Assembly: GCA_905221605.1 (NCBI GenBank)
Contig: CAJNDS010002546.1
Location: 758,684-822,683 of the forward strand
Length of the DNA: 64,000 bases
Direction: 5' to 3'
Source of the DNA: Symbiodinium natans
Lineage: Eukaryota > Sar > Dinophyceae > Suessiales > Symbiodiniaceae
Below the pieces are notes generated by a model. That model had not been told where the DNA came from and did not search any database. It saw only the letters and a list, made by a program, of their open reading frames with translations. Positions 50,401-62,522 of this stretch are shown in pieces. Within the stretch, counting starts at the first letter, position 1. Each line of letters starts with the position of its first letter. The position numbers and the translations under genes were made by a program.

Positions 50401-53400
50401 TTGCCATTACTACAGCTAATTGTTATTAGTCATCGTCATTGCTCTGCAACCATGGCTAGCTGTGGTTATTTTGGTTGTTCTCTCAACTCTCTCTGCCGTG
50501 CCAAGCAAATCTTTCACTGTCAGGGTGGGGAATCGGGACGCCCGAGCATGGCGTTTTGATTGCTATGGTTCTGATGTTTATGATGACAAGGGTAATAAGA
50601 ATGGTGATTGGGAATCTTCAAGATTGGGCCACGACGACAGATGTGACTATGATGATGATGACGATGATGATGCAATGTGGTAGCACTAATGGGATCTTGC
50701 GCGTGGACGCAAGATGGAGTGGCTCGTTCATCGCCAGGCGCGCGCAGATGCGCATGCCGTGGCTCCAAATTGCGGAGCCGTGCGCATTTTCGATTCTTCG
50801 AAGAGGTGCGCAACTCTGACCTCTGCCTGTCGCCAGAGGCCCGAGCACAACAGCATGTCAACTGATCATCTCGCGATGGCTCCACTGGCCGCTCACGCGC
50901 AGAGACACCTCCTTTTCACTGGACATCAGCTGGAGCTGGTGTCACTTTGTGCGTCCGGTCTGCTTTCCTTGTCTTCTTCGCTCTTATCATTTTCGATGAT
51001 TAGGCAATGCTGGATTTATGGATCGCATTCCCGAACAAACCTGTGCGTTCTGGCATTTTTGCAATGGAAATCGTGCTGTCTCGTCCTTCCCATGCGCCCT
51101 GAAACCTTCAAATTGCTCGGAATGCCTAAACTTCAAGTGTCACGCTGCGCTCCTTGGTGTGGTCTGGCAGTCTCTCAGCTATACGAGGTTTGGCATTCGA
51201 TCCTGTGCCCCCACCATACTTTCGTGCGTACTGTGGAGTGTACATCATCGTGTTGCTGCGAGTCCTACACATCCGCCCCACGAAATCGTATTCCTGGCAC
51301 CTGCCACAGCAACGGCGCTTTGCCGCTCGGGCCCCACCCAAAATTCAAACTCCCACCACAGCGCGGTGCGTGTTTTGATGCCAATCTTGGTCCTGCCATG
51401 CTCCCGAGATGTTTTTGGGACCCTACGAATGAGTCTCAATGATTTGGAAGGGGGGGCTGGGACCACCGGCTGGGATTTACCCGTGTACCTCGTAGACTGA
51501 TTATCGTCATGATGACGATGATGATGATGATGATGATGAACATAATTATGATTCGTACGATGACACTGCCTCTTGTAAGGCGTGTGACAGTCACTTGTGC
51601 CGGGGCTGTCTCAAATCATCCAGCCATATTCGACCACATCATCTTCTGCAGATGCTGGAAGGACCAAAGCAAGCGAAATCATGCGGTGAGAAAACAGAAA
51701 GACGCATCATCTGCTGCAGATGCTGGAAGGACCAAAGCAATTAAATCATGCAGTGATGATTCATGCGGATGCTGGAAGGACCAAAGCAAACGCAATCATG
51801 AAGTGATAAGTCGGAAAAACACCCCATCTGCTGCAGATGCTCGAAGGACCAAAGCAAGCGAGATCATGCAGTGAGAAAGGGAAAACACGCATCATCTGCT
51901 GCAGATGCTGGAAGGCCGAAGGACCGCGAAGCAAGCGAATGCCGGAGGGAGGGGCCCGGGCCTTCATGGCGGCCTTTGCTCCTGCCTTTGCTCCTGCCTT
52001 GGCCGCTGCGTAGCCTCCGCCGCTCATGACCGCCAAGGCGATGTCGGAGGCCATCTCCTGGCCAGAGTTGTTCTTGGAACCCAGGCTCTGAGAGAGGCGC
52101 TCAGGAAGTAGGGGACACTTTGCCCAAAAAGCCAAGGCCAAGCCCTAGAAGTCGATACAAGATCGCATCGTGGTAGAGAAAGACTATAAGCCATGCACTT
52201 GACACCGGGAAAACCCGCAAATGCCGTATGTGGGTTGCTAGGCTGTCATTTAAGCTGAGACTCCAAAATGGCAGCAATGGACTTGGCATACTTCTCCGCC
52301 AAGACTTGGGTACATCTGCCTGGTTGCACACCTCAGGCAGTCGCCCCATGCAGGGTAACGAGTCCCCAGCAGGGCCTGCAATCTAGACTCTTTCTTCTAA
52401 GCACCGCGACACAAATCGAAGATCCGTGCACGCTCTAGCAGACTGTCACGAAGGCATGCGCAAAAGAGATCAGGCATCACATGAACAGTCACCATTTTGG
52501 CTAGGGCCAGGGTTTAGCAGTATAGGGATTCGGCTCAGAACCCGGAAGCAAGGACTCCAAACAACACACTTCGCATGACCACCCAAATACGGCCGATAGC
52601 CGGAGGGCAGTAGCATTCACACTTCTCCAGGCCGATAGCAGCGCAATCTGTGCCCCCGGTGGCCTGGAAAGGAAAACAAGGACAAGACTGTGCTGCAGTG
52701 CTCCAAGAAACGATTGATTTTGCAAACTGCCTTTCGATCATGCATCTTCAAATCATTCAAGTCCTTCAAATTTCAACTTCAAAGTCCTCTTGTTCCTGGA
52801 ATGGAATATGCATCCCTGACCTGCGCTTCTCGTCTGAAATGAAAAACACCGCAAAACACGCTTGGCCCCTGACGGCGCAGTAGGCCGTCATCAAGCCGGG
52901 CACTACCTCCAGCATCTCCTGCCGGCATTGCGGGCGCCTAAATGCGGTCTGTCAGGATGTAAATTGGGGCTCCACCCAGACTCGTCTGGAGGAGTCCTTG
53001 GAAGCGTCCCCGTGAGTAGTAGCCCTGGGCTTGCAAAGGCGCGGCGGGTGTGTGCATCAGTGTGTGTGTGTGTGTGTCTGGGACACGGGAGCGGCGCGGT
53101 GCAAAGAGGTGTGGAGTCTGCACTCAACTCTTCCGGGCTCGTAGCCCGCATTTCCGGAGGCTACCACCAGAGACACTTCCTCTTCGTTTGTTATTGGAAG
53201 CTTAAGTTCCCCTTGTCTTTTCCAATTTGTGCCGCCTGCTGATTAATTCTTTTATTCCAATGGAATTCAATGGGCAAGCGACCGTAGCATACCAAATGCA
53301 TTGACAGGCAATGACACCATGATTAGATTATCCCTCAAACCTCATTCCATGTCAGTTGCTGGTGTGGGTCCTTGTTGGAAAGGTTGGCAGAAAGCCCGAT

Positions 53401-56375
53401 CTGCAGCAGGGAAGCCTGGGCACTCGCAGGTTCGGGGTGTTCACTTAATTGAAGGGCTTTGCCAGGGTGTACGGGGAACACGCTGAACTACCCCGCCGCA
53501 GCTCTTGATTAAAGCCGCGGTAAAGGAACTGAAGCGCTTGTTTCTCTGATAGGGCTTCATGAACTGATTCCAACCAGGCATTCTAAGTCCCTTGCCTGCC
53601 ACAAACTAAATCAGGCAGAGGTATGTGCTTCCATTCGGTTGCGCCCATCGAAGCTGCTTGACACCCTGGACAAAATCGTTTACGCTTCAGGGTGAACCGG
53701 GCTGTGCCCAGATGACAATCGTATCAGTGGTGAATTTAAGTACAAGAACACGAACACGAACTCACATTCATGGCTAGACTACAAACTGTAGCAACCTCAT
53801 ATACCCCTACAATCTAAAGACCGCCAACAATTCATTTCCTGAGAGATGCTTGCAACACTAATCGAAGTATTTTGCATTTGCCAGAATAACAATGCGTGGT
53901 TATATATCCCAAATAGTACATGTGCGAGTATGGTAATGGTACGGTATTTTGCGTGATTACATGCCTTGGCATAAAATGTATGATGGAGTTGGTGGTAGTG
54001 CAACCAGGCAAGCAACAAACCCCATCAGCTCTTCACGGAAGAAAGCAGAAAGCAAGTCACAGCTAGCGCTGAGGCTGCCACGTTTTTTGCCACATGCTCC
54101 GCTAAGGCGAGGAGATTGCTCGAATGGGGGCGCCTTTGTTGTGAAGGATTCTGGGGGGCTTCGTCACTACGTCGTGGTGTTAAAAGAATGGAGTCCTTGA
54201 AGCTAACCTGAAGACTATTGCGTCGGAGCATCTCTTCTCGCGTGAACTTCGTGCCCTCTTCGAAGAGCGAGGTCTTCGTCCCATAATCCGAGTGGCCAGG
54301 AAAGAACGAGGATCTTCCCGTCATCCCCGCCCGCCTCGGAGTGGGTCATTGCTGGTTGCTTTTTTCAGGGCCTTGGCTACTCCGGGGAAGAAGACTTTGC
54401 CGTCTGGTGGCCAGCAAGTGCCCGACGGCTTGAGGAGCTGATCGTAGACCGCTGAAGCGGACAGGCCCTCGCAAATCACGTCCTTGTTGTCGCGCGCGAA
54501 ACCGTGGGCCTGCACGCTCCATTTCAACGCCAAGCCATGATGCTCCACGTTTCTAGGGTCGGAAGAGAAGGCATCTATTTCCTACTCCAGCAGCAGGCAC
54601 AAGACACCAGCATTCTAAGATTATCCCGGTTTCCTGGAGCCACAAACACGTGGCGTTGTCGTGTCTCATGAGCGTACTTTGAGTGGCGGCCTTGGAAACG
54701 ATCTGGTTACTGTCCAGGCGAGATCCCGTCTTCCCATCGACCAAATCGCCGTCGGAGTTGACTCTGAAAACGTCGATCAGACGAGTGGAAGCCTCTGGAG
54801 GCATCTTTCCACCAGTTGCCAGTCCTGACTTGCTCCGGAACCTTCTTTTTTCTTTTAGCTATCAAAGAAGCTTTGTATGGCCGGTATAGATAAGGGACCG
54901 CACCACCATGGGTTCCACTCAATCTCGCCGTCGCAATTGAACTTGATTTGAAGCGTGTCAAAGTACAGACCCCATGCAACACTTTCCTGGGTCTCTCCAC
55001 AGTACCTTGGCTGCTACGGGAACCGGGGGGACACAAGAACCTCCACAGTGCCATCGAATGAAATTCTCTGCTTTCCTAGTGGCCAGTGCAGAGTCTTACC
55101 CTGGGGATGAGGCTCCGGAAACTCCCACTCACAGGTCTGGCCCTTGTAGCAATACTTCCATTCGTTGTCCACCTGGGCGGCAGGCCCAAAGCTTGTCTGC
55201 AGCTTCCGCCGAACAGTATGGCAAACAACAAGAACAACGGAGAGGTTCTCCACGACTGAGTTTCTTCTTGTCGCTAAGGAAAGCCTTCAACGAACAGGAT
55301 GCATACTGTCCCTGGAACTTGTCATTGTTCTGACTTGGCCCGGCCTTGATCTTGATGTATTGTCTACTCCGACACCTATCCACTGTGCCGTCAGCGATCG
55401 AGCAGCAGCCACGGTCCTCCCAACGACAAGAATGGCACCGTGAGGACAACGCTGATGCAGTAGCTGGAAACAGCTTCACATGCCTGTGGTTTGCTATGTG
55501 AGATGTAGCCCAGTCTCTGCTGGCAATACAAAGCAGGATCCTTCGGCGATTCGCGTGGGGTGTACGTTAGTGGAGCGCAATACCTGGTCACAGCCAACAT
55601 ATGGCGTGCACTTCACACGCATAGATGGGATGACGAAAGCTCAGGCGCTCGGGATAGAAGTTCAGCTCACCCTCGTCGTAGTAGCTGTTGACGTGTGTGG
55701 CCGGCATGTTGAACCCGGTACGCTCGCCAGTGCCCGAGCATTCCCAACGAACTTCTGACGTACCTCGGAGATCAGCCGTCACCTGCGCACAACGGAAGAA
55801 GAAAGCGCGCGCAGCAAGCAAGCATCCCGCTGAAGCTGCTATTCTCTCGTGTTCGACACGATGTACTCGAGCGCCTGCCAGGAATGCCAGCCTCGCTTCA
55901 TCCATAATGCGGGATCTGACTTCATCCAGACGGACATCGAACGGCAACGATCCATGGTGTGGTCGCCTGCAACGGGTAAGCAGCGTAAGCAGAGACCTGA
56001 CCCCCCGAAAACGCGCAACCCACCTGCGGTGCCTGTCGACTGCCTCTTTAGGGTCCGACGATCCCGTCCATCGGATCTGTTGTGGCATAAAACTACTCTA
56101 CAGCTGAAGGGTCTCAGGAGAACAAGGAAGATCGACAGCACACGCGTCACAAGAGCACTCCCCTTCGCAGTAACTCAATAGGTTTGCGGCTGCTACCTCT
56201 GCAAGGCGATTGATCGCCTCTGAAGTTGTTTCCAGTTGTCAGAGTTTACAGAAGTCACACCCAACTCACAGTGGGAACTAGAAATCCACCCAAGAAAATG
56301 TGACAGCTGAGGAGCACTTGCAGCAATCTGGCATAGTCGATGTGATCTGGTCGTCGCGGATGGTCACAATCTTGA
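46505..56375 (-). CDS. Possible long intron-rich gene on minus, family not recognised
   Basis: At least fifteen protein-like islands follow each other on the minus strand. N-terminal ones are Cys- and Trp-rich: 56375-56275 (IKIVTIRDDQITSTMPDCC), 55975-55850 (DHTMDRCRSMSVWMKSDPAL), 55780-55625 (VRWECSGTGERTGFN), 55425-55255 (CCSIADGTVDRCRSRQYIK), 55190-55090 (DNEWKYCYKGQTCEWEFPE) and 54965-54880 (FNCDGEIEWNPWWCGPLS). Then 54804-54613 (LIDVFRVNSDGDLVDGKTG), 54545-54310, 54310-54200 and 52940-52850. Three Ala/Lys-rich amphipathic islands follow (52030-51960, 49930-49845, 49115-49000), then 48905-48810, 48740-48565 (YMETVDITGITALVGIF) and 46945-46505 (SIKDDLSALKGWVCKDTLGW). Linking them is inference; it could be two or more genes. 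Confidence 0.35.
47160..48560. other. Putative intron: poly-C tract and AATCACAAA repeats
   Basis: A C44 tract lies at 47442-47485 and AATCACAAAACA-type units at 47815-48045. A plus frame at 47616-47852 is mildly protein-like but runs into the repeat. Confidence 0.5.
47442..47485 (+). repeat. Poly-C tract, 44 bp
   Basis: Uninterrupted C run. Confidence 0.95.
49918..50027. repeat. 55-bp direct tandem duplication
   Basis: Two copies starting TCGCGGCGGCCTTGTTCCG at 49918 and 49973, with few differences. The first copy overlaps the end of an Ala/Lys-rich exon-like island. Confidence 0.85.
50420..50683 (+). CDS. Small ORF with signal-peptide-like start and acidic tail
   Basis: 87 residues. The first about 29 are very hydrophobic (LLVIVIALQPWLAVVILVVL) and end in a small-residue site (TLSAVPS). 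A polar part follows with two Cys (RFDCYGSDVYDD, DRCDYDDDDDDDAMW). This would fit a small secreted or vacuolar protein, but the acidic tail comes from a GATGAT repeat, and the ORF sits in what would be an intron of the minus-strand gene, so chance is possible. Confidence 0.2.
   Translation: MLLVIVIALQPWLAVVILVVLSTLSAVPSKSFTVRVGNRDARAWRFDCYGSDVYDDKGNKNGDWESSRLGHDDRCDYDDDDDDDAMW
51645..51935. repeat. Minisatellite, five diverged units of about 55-70 bp
   Basis: The core GATGCTGGAAGGACCAAAGC recurs five times, each followed by a variant of AATCATGCAGTGA and often by CATCTGCTGCA. It lies directly beside the exon-like island coding for AKAGAKAGAKAAMKA on minus. Confidence 0.85.
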
Positions 56376-57448
56376 TCCAAATGCTGCTGTGAGCATCTGC
56401 AGCCTGCATCGTGGCACACAAGTTCGAAGGCGTCCCACACATCTGGAAATCCAGACATCTTCAAGCCTCACGTTCAAATCAGACAACATACACATCGGTC
56501 CACAAATGGATTCACAGTTCGCTCCGGTCTCCTCGACGTTGGCGCTCAGCCCTGTCGGCGCCTTCCCGCGGCGGGGACCCGCGGCGGGGACGTGAGGGAT
56601 CTGTCGGAAGAGGCTATAATACTTCAAGATATTAAATAATGGTTTCTCCTCTGCTGGACCTTGTGGCGACAAAACAAAGAGCACCGATCAGTCTCTTCAG
56701 CCTTCGTTGGGCCGTTGATAATCAGGAAGCGTTTTGCGGCGCTGTTGTGGAGAGCGATCTTGTTCGCCGCTGCCGGCACGACCTTTCATCGAAAAATCAC
56801 AGACACTTCGGGGCTTTTGGAGACCTTGATGACACATAAGCTGAGAAGATATTCAGAAGAGCGTTTGACTAGTCAATTTGCGGCGCAACCGAGATCCACA
56901 TGCAGTCAGATCTGTTGAGAGAAATGCACCAACGTGCAGGGCTCCAAACTGAGCTCTCGCAAAGGTTTGTGATACGGAGGGCTGGTGTTCCATTGTTGCG
57001 GGAAAACAAAAGACTCAAAATATCCTGATGCACTATATATGTCGTCACATGGGGGGGTCTCGTCAATGCTGCATACCAGGCAGACAAAGGCAAGACACGG
57101 GGTGGCTGTTCTGTTAAAACTGTACTCCCCTTAGAACCTTCATAAAAATCACTTTTCTATTATCCTCTTGGGTTTTATATGAACAAAAACGAAAAACAAT
57201 TCCCAAGGGGGATGTAGAAAACCCTTTCATGTGTTGAGAGTTGAGAATGGCCACCAGCATCAAGCATGTTTTTACAACCTTGCTTTCGTTGCTTCCAAGC
57301 GGTATCGGCTTCTGCTTGTTATGAGGAGGGGTTGAGGATTTAGGGTTTAGGGTGGAGGAAAGCAGTGAGCAATCTTCCGCTGAAAGCTCGAATGAGGGCT
57401 CAAACGAGCACCGTGCCAAATGCAATTTCGTCTGTTGACCTCCGAATC
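56376..57448. other. Anonymous spacer
   Basis: Frames at 56364-56684 (minus) and 56639-56839 (plus) lack recognised domains. A short TTTAGGG unit pair lies at 57337-57352. Confidence 0.35.
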
Positions 57449-57773
57449 TGACGAGGTTAACCAGCAGTGAGCGAAGTGCAACGAAGCTCAACCAAGCGAA
57501 GCAGGAACCTCAATGAGAAGACGGCTCTGAAAGCCCCGAGAACAGTGTACATGGCCGGCATGAAGAAGTTGAACGAGACTATACAACTGTACAAACAGGA
57601 ACAAAGTCTCACCCGACGAGGTTGCACACTTTCGTGGAAGCGCCAAAGCAAGGCTAAGGGGCGGCAAAGCGCTCTTCGGAAGTCGCAGCTGCCTCGATGC
57701 TCTTCTCTGCACCTGACAGCGCCAACAGGTCCCCTTCGCGGGGGCCCATGGGCTGCTTCGGGAACCTCTAGAT
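57449..57773 (+). CDS. Basic unassigned exon-like ORF
   Basis: After a CAG (about 57463-57466) the plus strand reads SEVQRSSTKRSRNLNEKTAL then RTVYMAGMKKLNETIQLYK and other Lys/Arg-rich sequence to TAG at 57771-57773. Composition is plausible for a nuclear or RNA-binding tail. No domain; start and upstream exons unknown. Confidence 0.25.
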
Positions 57774-59150
57774 AAATTGGCAGGTGAAATGGCTTATGAC
57801 TTCAGAGCTTCTCAAGGCTCGGGGGGAGATGTTGCTTAAAGTGAGCCGTGTCGCCAGGCTGGACGGTCCCAGCCGCGGTCATCTTCACATAGCGGCTTAA
57901 AGCGCTGCAGTAGAGGGCCACCTGACCGTCCCCGGCATCCACCACCTGTTCAAACAGCTCCAGAGCTCTCAAAACAAAAGACCGAAAGAATTCTCAACAC
58001 CCGATATATTCCACATGCCCTGTACATCAGGCATTGAAGACTTGTAGGAAGCCAAAAAGGAAAGCACCTGCACGACATGTGCTGTTGGCCAGAGCACTAC
58101 AGTCATGCACAACTGAAATGGAGAATTGAGTTGTGATTGAAAGGGCAAGACCAGCAAGGCATGTAGGCAAGCTAGTGAAAGAGGAGGCACTGGTTCCTGC
58201 AACCTTGCATGCACTTCCGGACCCTATTCGGAAAAACAATGAAAAAGTCACATTTCCTTGGAAGTTAACCTTGCTGCATGTTCCCGAAGCCAAAAAAAAC
58301 CATATGAGCATCACTTTTTGAGCCTCGAACTGCTCCGAGGTCCAACTGTCCAAGAGGCGGCCCTCAGATACCGGCCCACGCGAGTCCATCTTGTCTTCGC
58401 TCTTCATGCCTGGGAAGCGCGAAATAGGGTTTAGGGTTTAGGGTTTAGGGTTTAGGGTTTGGGGTTTAGGGCTCAGGGGTTGAAACTTTTCAAGTCCTCT
58501 AGATTCCGCTTTTGCCGCGCTATCAAAACCGCATACATTGGCGAGCGTTTGCTATCGGGTCTTTTGCAGTGGCTTTGCAGCCCTCCGAAGCCGCCATCCC
58601 TTGCGATTTCGCCACGGCACGGAGGGTATTTAAAAACTTACGCCTTACTCAGACAAGCTTTTGTGAAGTGACACGGCAGCTTCAAACGACCGGCTGTCGG
58701 TGACAGCATGGTTGGCTATCATAGGCGCTCGTCAACGAGCCATTCGGGGAAAAAGCAACGCCTTCAGTGACTCGCACGGACAGTTTCAAGCTCCCAAACG
58801 GCTACTGTACACGAAGCAGATCGAAGCAGCGCACGTTTGCTCGCAGAACTTCCGAATAATATCAGGCTTCCGCAGATGAGAGTCCGAAACATTCCGAGGC
58901 TTTTGCAGCCTTCGAACTGTGACACCGTTTCAGAGGCATTGTCAAGTGTGAAAGTATGAAGTATTCTTGCGCTACCGTCTGCAACCTGTGTTTGGTAGTC
59001 ACTTGTCATGCATTCATATGTAAACATTGCTTCGCAGAGTCTGTGCGGACTCATTCGCACTGTCCACTGCCACAATTGACGTTTGGTGAAGGAATGGTAT
59101 ACAAGTCGAGAAGTCGAGAAGTGTACCGAGTTGTGGCAAGCGCCTCGGCT
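57774..59150. other. Anonymous region with a telomere-like block
   Basis: A minus island at 58407-58310 (MKSEDKMDSRGPVSEGRLLD) could be an exon. It is followed toward higher coordinates by TTTAGGG units. No other feature. Confidence 0.3.
58423..58482 (+). repeat. TTTAGGG repeats, nearly perfect
   Basis: About seven tandem TTTAGGG units, the cleanest plus-strand block in the window. Confidence 0.95.
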
Positions 59151-59155
59151 TGGGA

Positions 59156-59970
59156 TCAGGCTTTGGGGTTGTGCCGGCACCTCGAACATCCGAAAAGCGC
59201 TGCAACAACATCAGCAGCCAATGTCACCAGCAACAGCTTTAGTTCGAAATGCATCTGCTGTAGTCGGGAGAGACCTGCGTCCTCAAGGCCCGAGATCCAC
59301 TCGTGTCGCGAAATTGGCACTCCAGGTTTCAGGATGTGCATTGGCTCTGGAACTTGCATCGGCTCGCTTAGGACAAACGATGCTGATGCGGGCGGCGTAA
59401 AGTGAGCAAAGGGATGCCCAACTCTAAGTGAGCTTGCAAGAAGACGACGGTGTGAACAACGTGCCACATGAATAATATGCCACACTCCGATGGGAGTAAG
59501 CTGCATTTGGGGGCCTCGGAAACTAACAATCCCAAGTTTCTGAACCTCTCTATGTGGCCATCGAACTTCACTTCCCTTTGCGTCCCGGCGACGTAGGAGA
59601 TTCTTGTTGCGCCAGAGGCCTACCAGCGAACCCATCTGCAGGTGCTGAGGCACCTGGAGTACATGTGTCTTGAGAAATCTCGCAACACGCCGAAAGGATT
59701 GGAAATGTCAGGATCGTGCGTTCTCGGGGTTAGGGTTAGGGCAAACATTACCCTGAGCATCCAGTATCGCTGGTTGTTAATAGGCACACCTGCAAGAGCT
59801 CGAAAGCCATGGATGAGCTGGAAGTGTCCGCCGGCACTCTGTCCTTGCCAGGGTTCTGTAGATGCGGAATGTGGCTTTGCTTGTGCGAACTCTTGTTGCG
59901 CGTCTATGCTCCCTTCTCTTCCGTACCATTTTAACGAGCCAGCTAGTAAATCCAAAACAGAAGCCAACAC
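59156..59970 (-). CDS. Two overlapping unassigned minus-strand ORFs, possible gene
   Basis: The frame from 59970 (116 residues, MLASVLDLLAGSLKWYGREG, GGHFQLIHGFRALAGVPINN) and the frame from 59653 (165 residues, HEWISGLEDAGLSRLQQMHF, LLVTLAADVVAALFG) overlap by about 30 bases in different phases. Both are more protein-like than the opposite strand. A short intron or a frameshift could join them. No family recognised. Confidence 0.25.
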
Positions 59971-62440
59971 TTTCTTCGCACTGACCTATGTGCAGGCCCA
60001 GCGTCTGGCGTTCCGGTCACGCCATCGAAAAGCTTCTGAGCGGCAGAACGCAGATCAGCGGACGCTTGTTGTGGTTCTGAGTACATATACTGTACAACAC
60101 GCATACACTTGATCTGTACGTGTAGCTTTAGATATATATGGACACATATCTACTTACATATCCTTTCGTGGCTTGTCACATTGTCGCCTGCATGAAAGAC
60201 TGCAGGTGGAGAAACCCACCTGCTACGTAGGACCTAGGAACTTGGGAAACATGCACACACACACACACACAATTTTGCAGCCTCGTAAAAAATCGTCTAT
60301 ATCTGTTCGAATGCACGCAGGACAATCCTCCGTGTTTCGCTTTGTGGGAAATCCACGCATCCGGTCCTAGCGACAGCGACCTCAGAGCACTGAGAGGTCC
60401 TAATATGCTACACTCCGTCGGGACCTTTCAAGTGTGGGAGCAGTCTGGAACTAACTGTCTTGCAATTGCGTGCGATAACAACTCCACATACTCCTCGACA
60501 GTCAGAGGTTCCCACAAAAATCCTTTGTTCCCTGATTAGCGACGCAGTCCCCTTGTGCTGGCCACTGACCCCCTCCTCTCCCACGCCTCCTTCCCCAAGG
60601 CCAGCTGGTGAAGTTTCGTGTATTTCAGCAGATTTGGGTTGTGGGAGCCCTCCGCCCTGCCCTCCCCTCCGCTTCTTTAAACTTCCGCCTCTTTGCTTGG
60701 TTTTGTTTTCTGCGCTCCAAGTGACGGCTTCGGTCTCAGCAGCCTTTGTTGACTGGCGGCCGGGCCGAGGCAGACGACGCAGCGTTTATGATCATGCGAC
60801 ACGCAATATTCACGCACCTGCACACACATGTATGCTATCAGTCGCCAGTCTCCACGACCTCTCGCTCTCTCTGTCTTTCTCTCTGTCCTTCTGCGGGCTT
60901 GAGGAGAAGGTTGTGCCCCTCCACCCCTGCGTTCCGGGTGCACCCTTTTAGGAGCGGAGAGAACGGCAATAAAGGACGTCTAGGCTTGCGGCCCTTGCTA
61001 CGGGTTCGGCCAACAAGGTTCGGATGCTTTTATCTTTTATCTGGTGCCCCGCTTGTCAACAAACCAGCCAAGCACAGCACGGTACACATGCCCTTGTGGG
61101 CTTCGCTGTGCTCGAGAAACCCCGCCTGTCCTGCCTCAGCCCTGCCTTCAGCCCCCTCTCTCTCTCTCTCTCTTCTTCTCCCTCTTCTTCTTCTTCTTCT
61201 ACCGGGCATGAGGGAGTCGGGAAGGTGACCCTACCCCTCGCGCGCATGGCGCGCCCTTGAGTCCACAGCTTCACGTCGGCGTGAAACAACTGAAAACAGG
61301 AACCAGTGGTAGCAGTACATACCCGGGAGAGTCATGCCCCCCGCCGTACGCAACACAACAACGGGTTCTACTGGTTCCCCTCTCTCTCTCTTCTTCTTCT
61401 TCTTCTTCTTCTTCTGCTTCTTCTTCTTCTTCTTCATAGAGCTGCCCAGGCACTAAGGCTCGCCCCTGATGGGCTTTCGAGGGGTGTGATTTTTGGATAC
61501 GACGAGAACGGAAGGTTGCAATCACGTGGCATAACATCATATTTCAGCTCTCGCGCTCTCTCTCTCTCTCTCTCACTCACTCACTCACTCACTCTCTCTC
61601 TCTCTCTCTCTACCTCCCTCTCCCTGAGTCCCAAGCATTCGCGTTTTTGAAGCGGACGTAACGAGCCCGCGTGTGTGAGTACAGGCCGAAGAGGCCGTCC
61701 TCTGCTGATACCGCCTCGGCAGCTGCGAAGACAGATTCTTGAAGAAGAGACCTTTTGCAGGAAGCAAGTCAAGAAATCTGAGCCGGATTGGCGGACGCCT
61801 GTACTGGCATTGTGAAGCAACCGCTGAATCCGTCCGTCGTTGCATCTGATGTATCCGTCTACGGGTCTCATTCTTATATACCCTTTGGAACTATATCGCT
61901 TGGTCATTGCGAGATCCACGTGGGCCTGTTGTGGTTTACATCGGGTGACTCTCTGGTTGAGAAACAAAAATCAGCAGATGCCGTGCATTGCTCCCCAACA
62001 CAATGCCAATAGCTTTCGCCTTAATGTTTTGAAACCCGAAAAAGGCAAAAGAACTCACGCGGAAGAAGCGAGCCTTCTTTTGGGGGCTCACATTGCAAGC
62101 GAGGTAAATCGAAACCAAAACGGCTAGAATCGCAAGCAGCGCGCGTATTTCGAGAACTTCAATGCAAGCTTCTAAGCTTCCTGAACGCTGCTGCTGCATG
62201 CCCTTCACCACTAGTGTGAGCCAGATCACCTACAAATCTTGGACACAACACCCTCCAAAAATCTCAGAAAGCTTCAACCAGCAAAGAGCAATTTGGGCAC
62301 CTTGAATTTGCTCTCGCTGGGCGGAGTGCTGGTCGATGCCATGTGCGCACCTGGCACACGCCCATCTTAAGCTGCGCTGTGTGGAGGGTTCCGCATCCTG
62401 TCCGACAAGAACAGAACGCACAATGCCTGAGGAATGAAAT
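59971..62440. other. Anonymous region with CT-rich microsatellites
   Basis: CA run (60253-60271); CT and CTT runs at 60857-60900, 61157-61201, 61380-61437 and 61551-61612. The Leu/Ser frames through these are shadows. Confidence 0.5.
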
Positions 62441-62442
62441 TG

Positions 62443-62522
62443 CCTCCTAAACCCTAAACCCTAAACCCTGAACCCTGAACCCTAATTAAACCCGAAACCC
62501 TAAACCCTAAACCCTAAACCCA
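62443..62522 (-). repeat. CCCTAAA telomere-like repeats
   Basis: About eleven tandem AAACCCT units with a few GAACCCT variants and one interruption. Confidence 0.95.

Noticed and set aside
58423-58482. Chromosome end (true telomere)
   Set aside because: The TTTAGGG block is only about 60 bp and is flanked by unique sequence on both sides; the same holds for 62443-62522.
61306-61650. Leu/Ser-rich ORF resembling a membrane protein
   Set aside because: Hydrophobic runs are translations of CTT and CT microsatellites.
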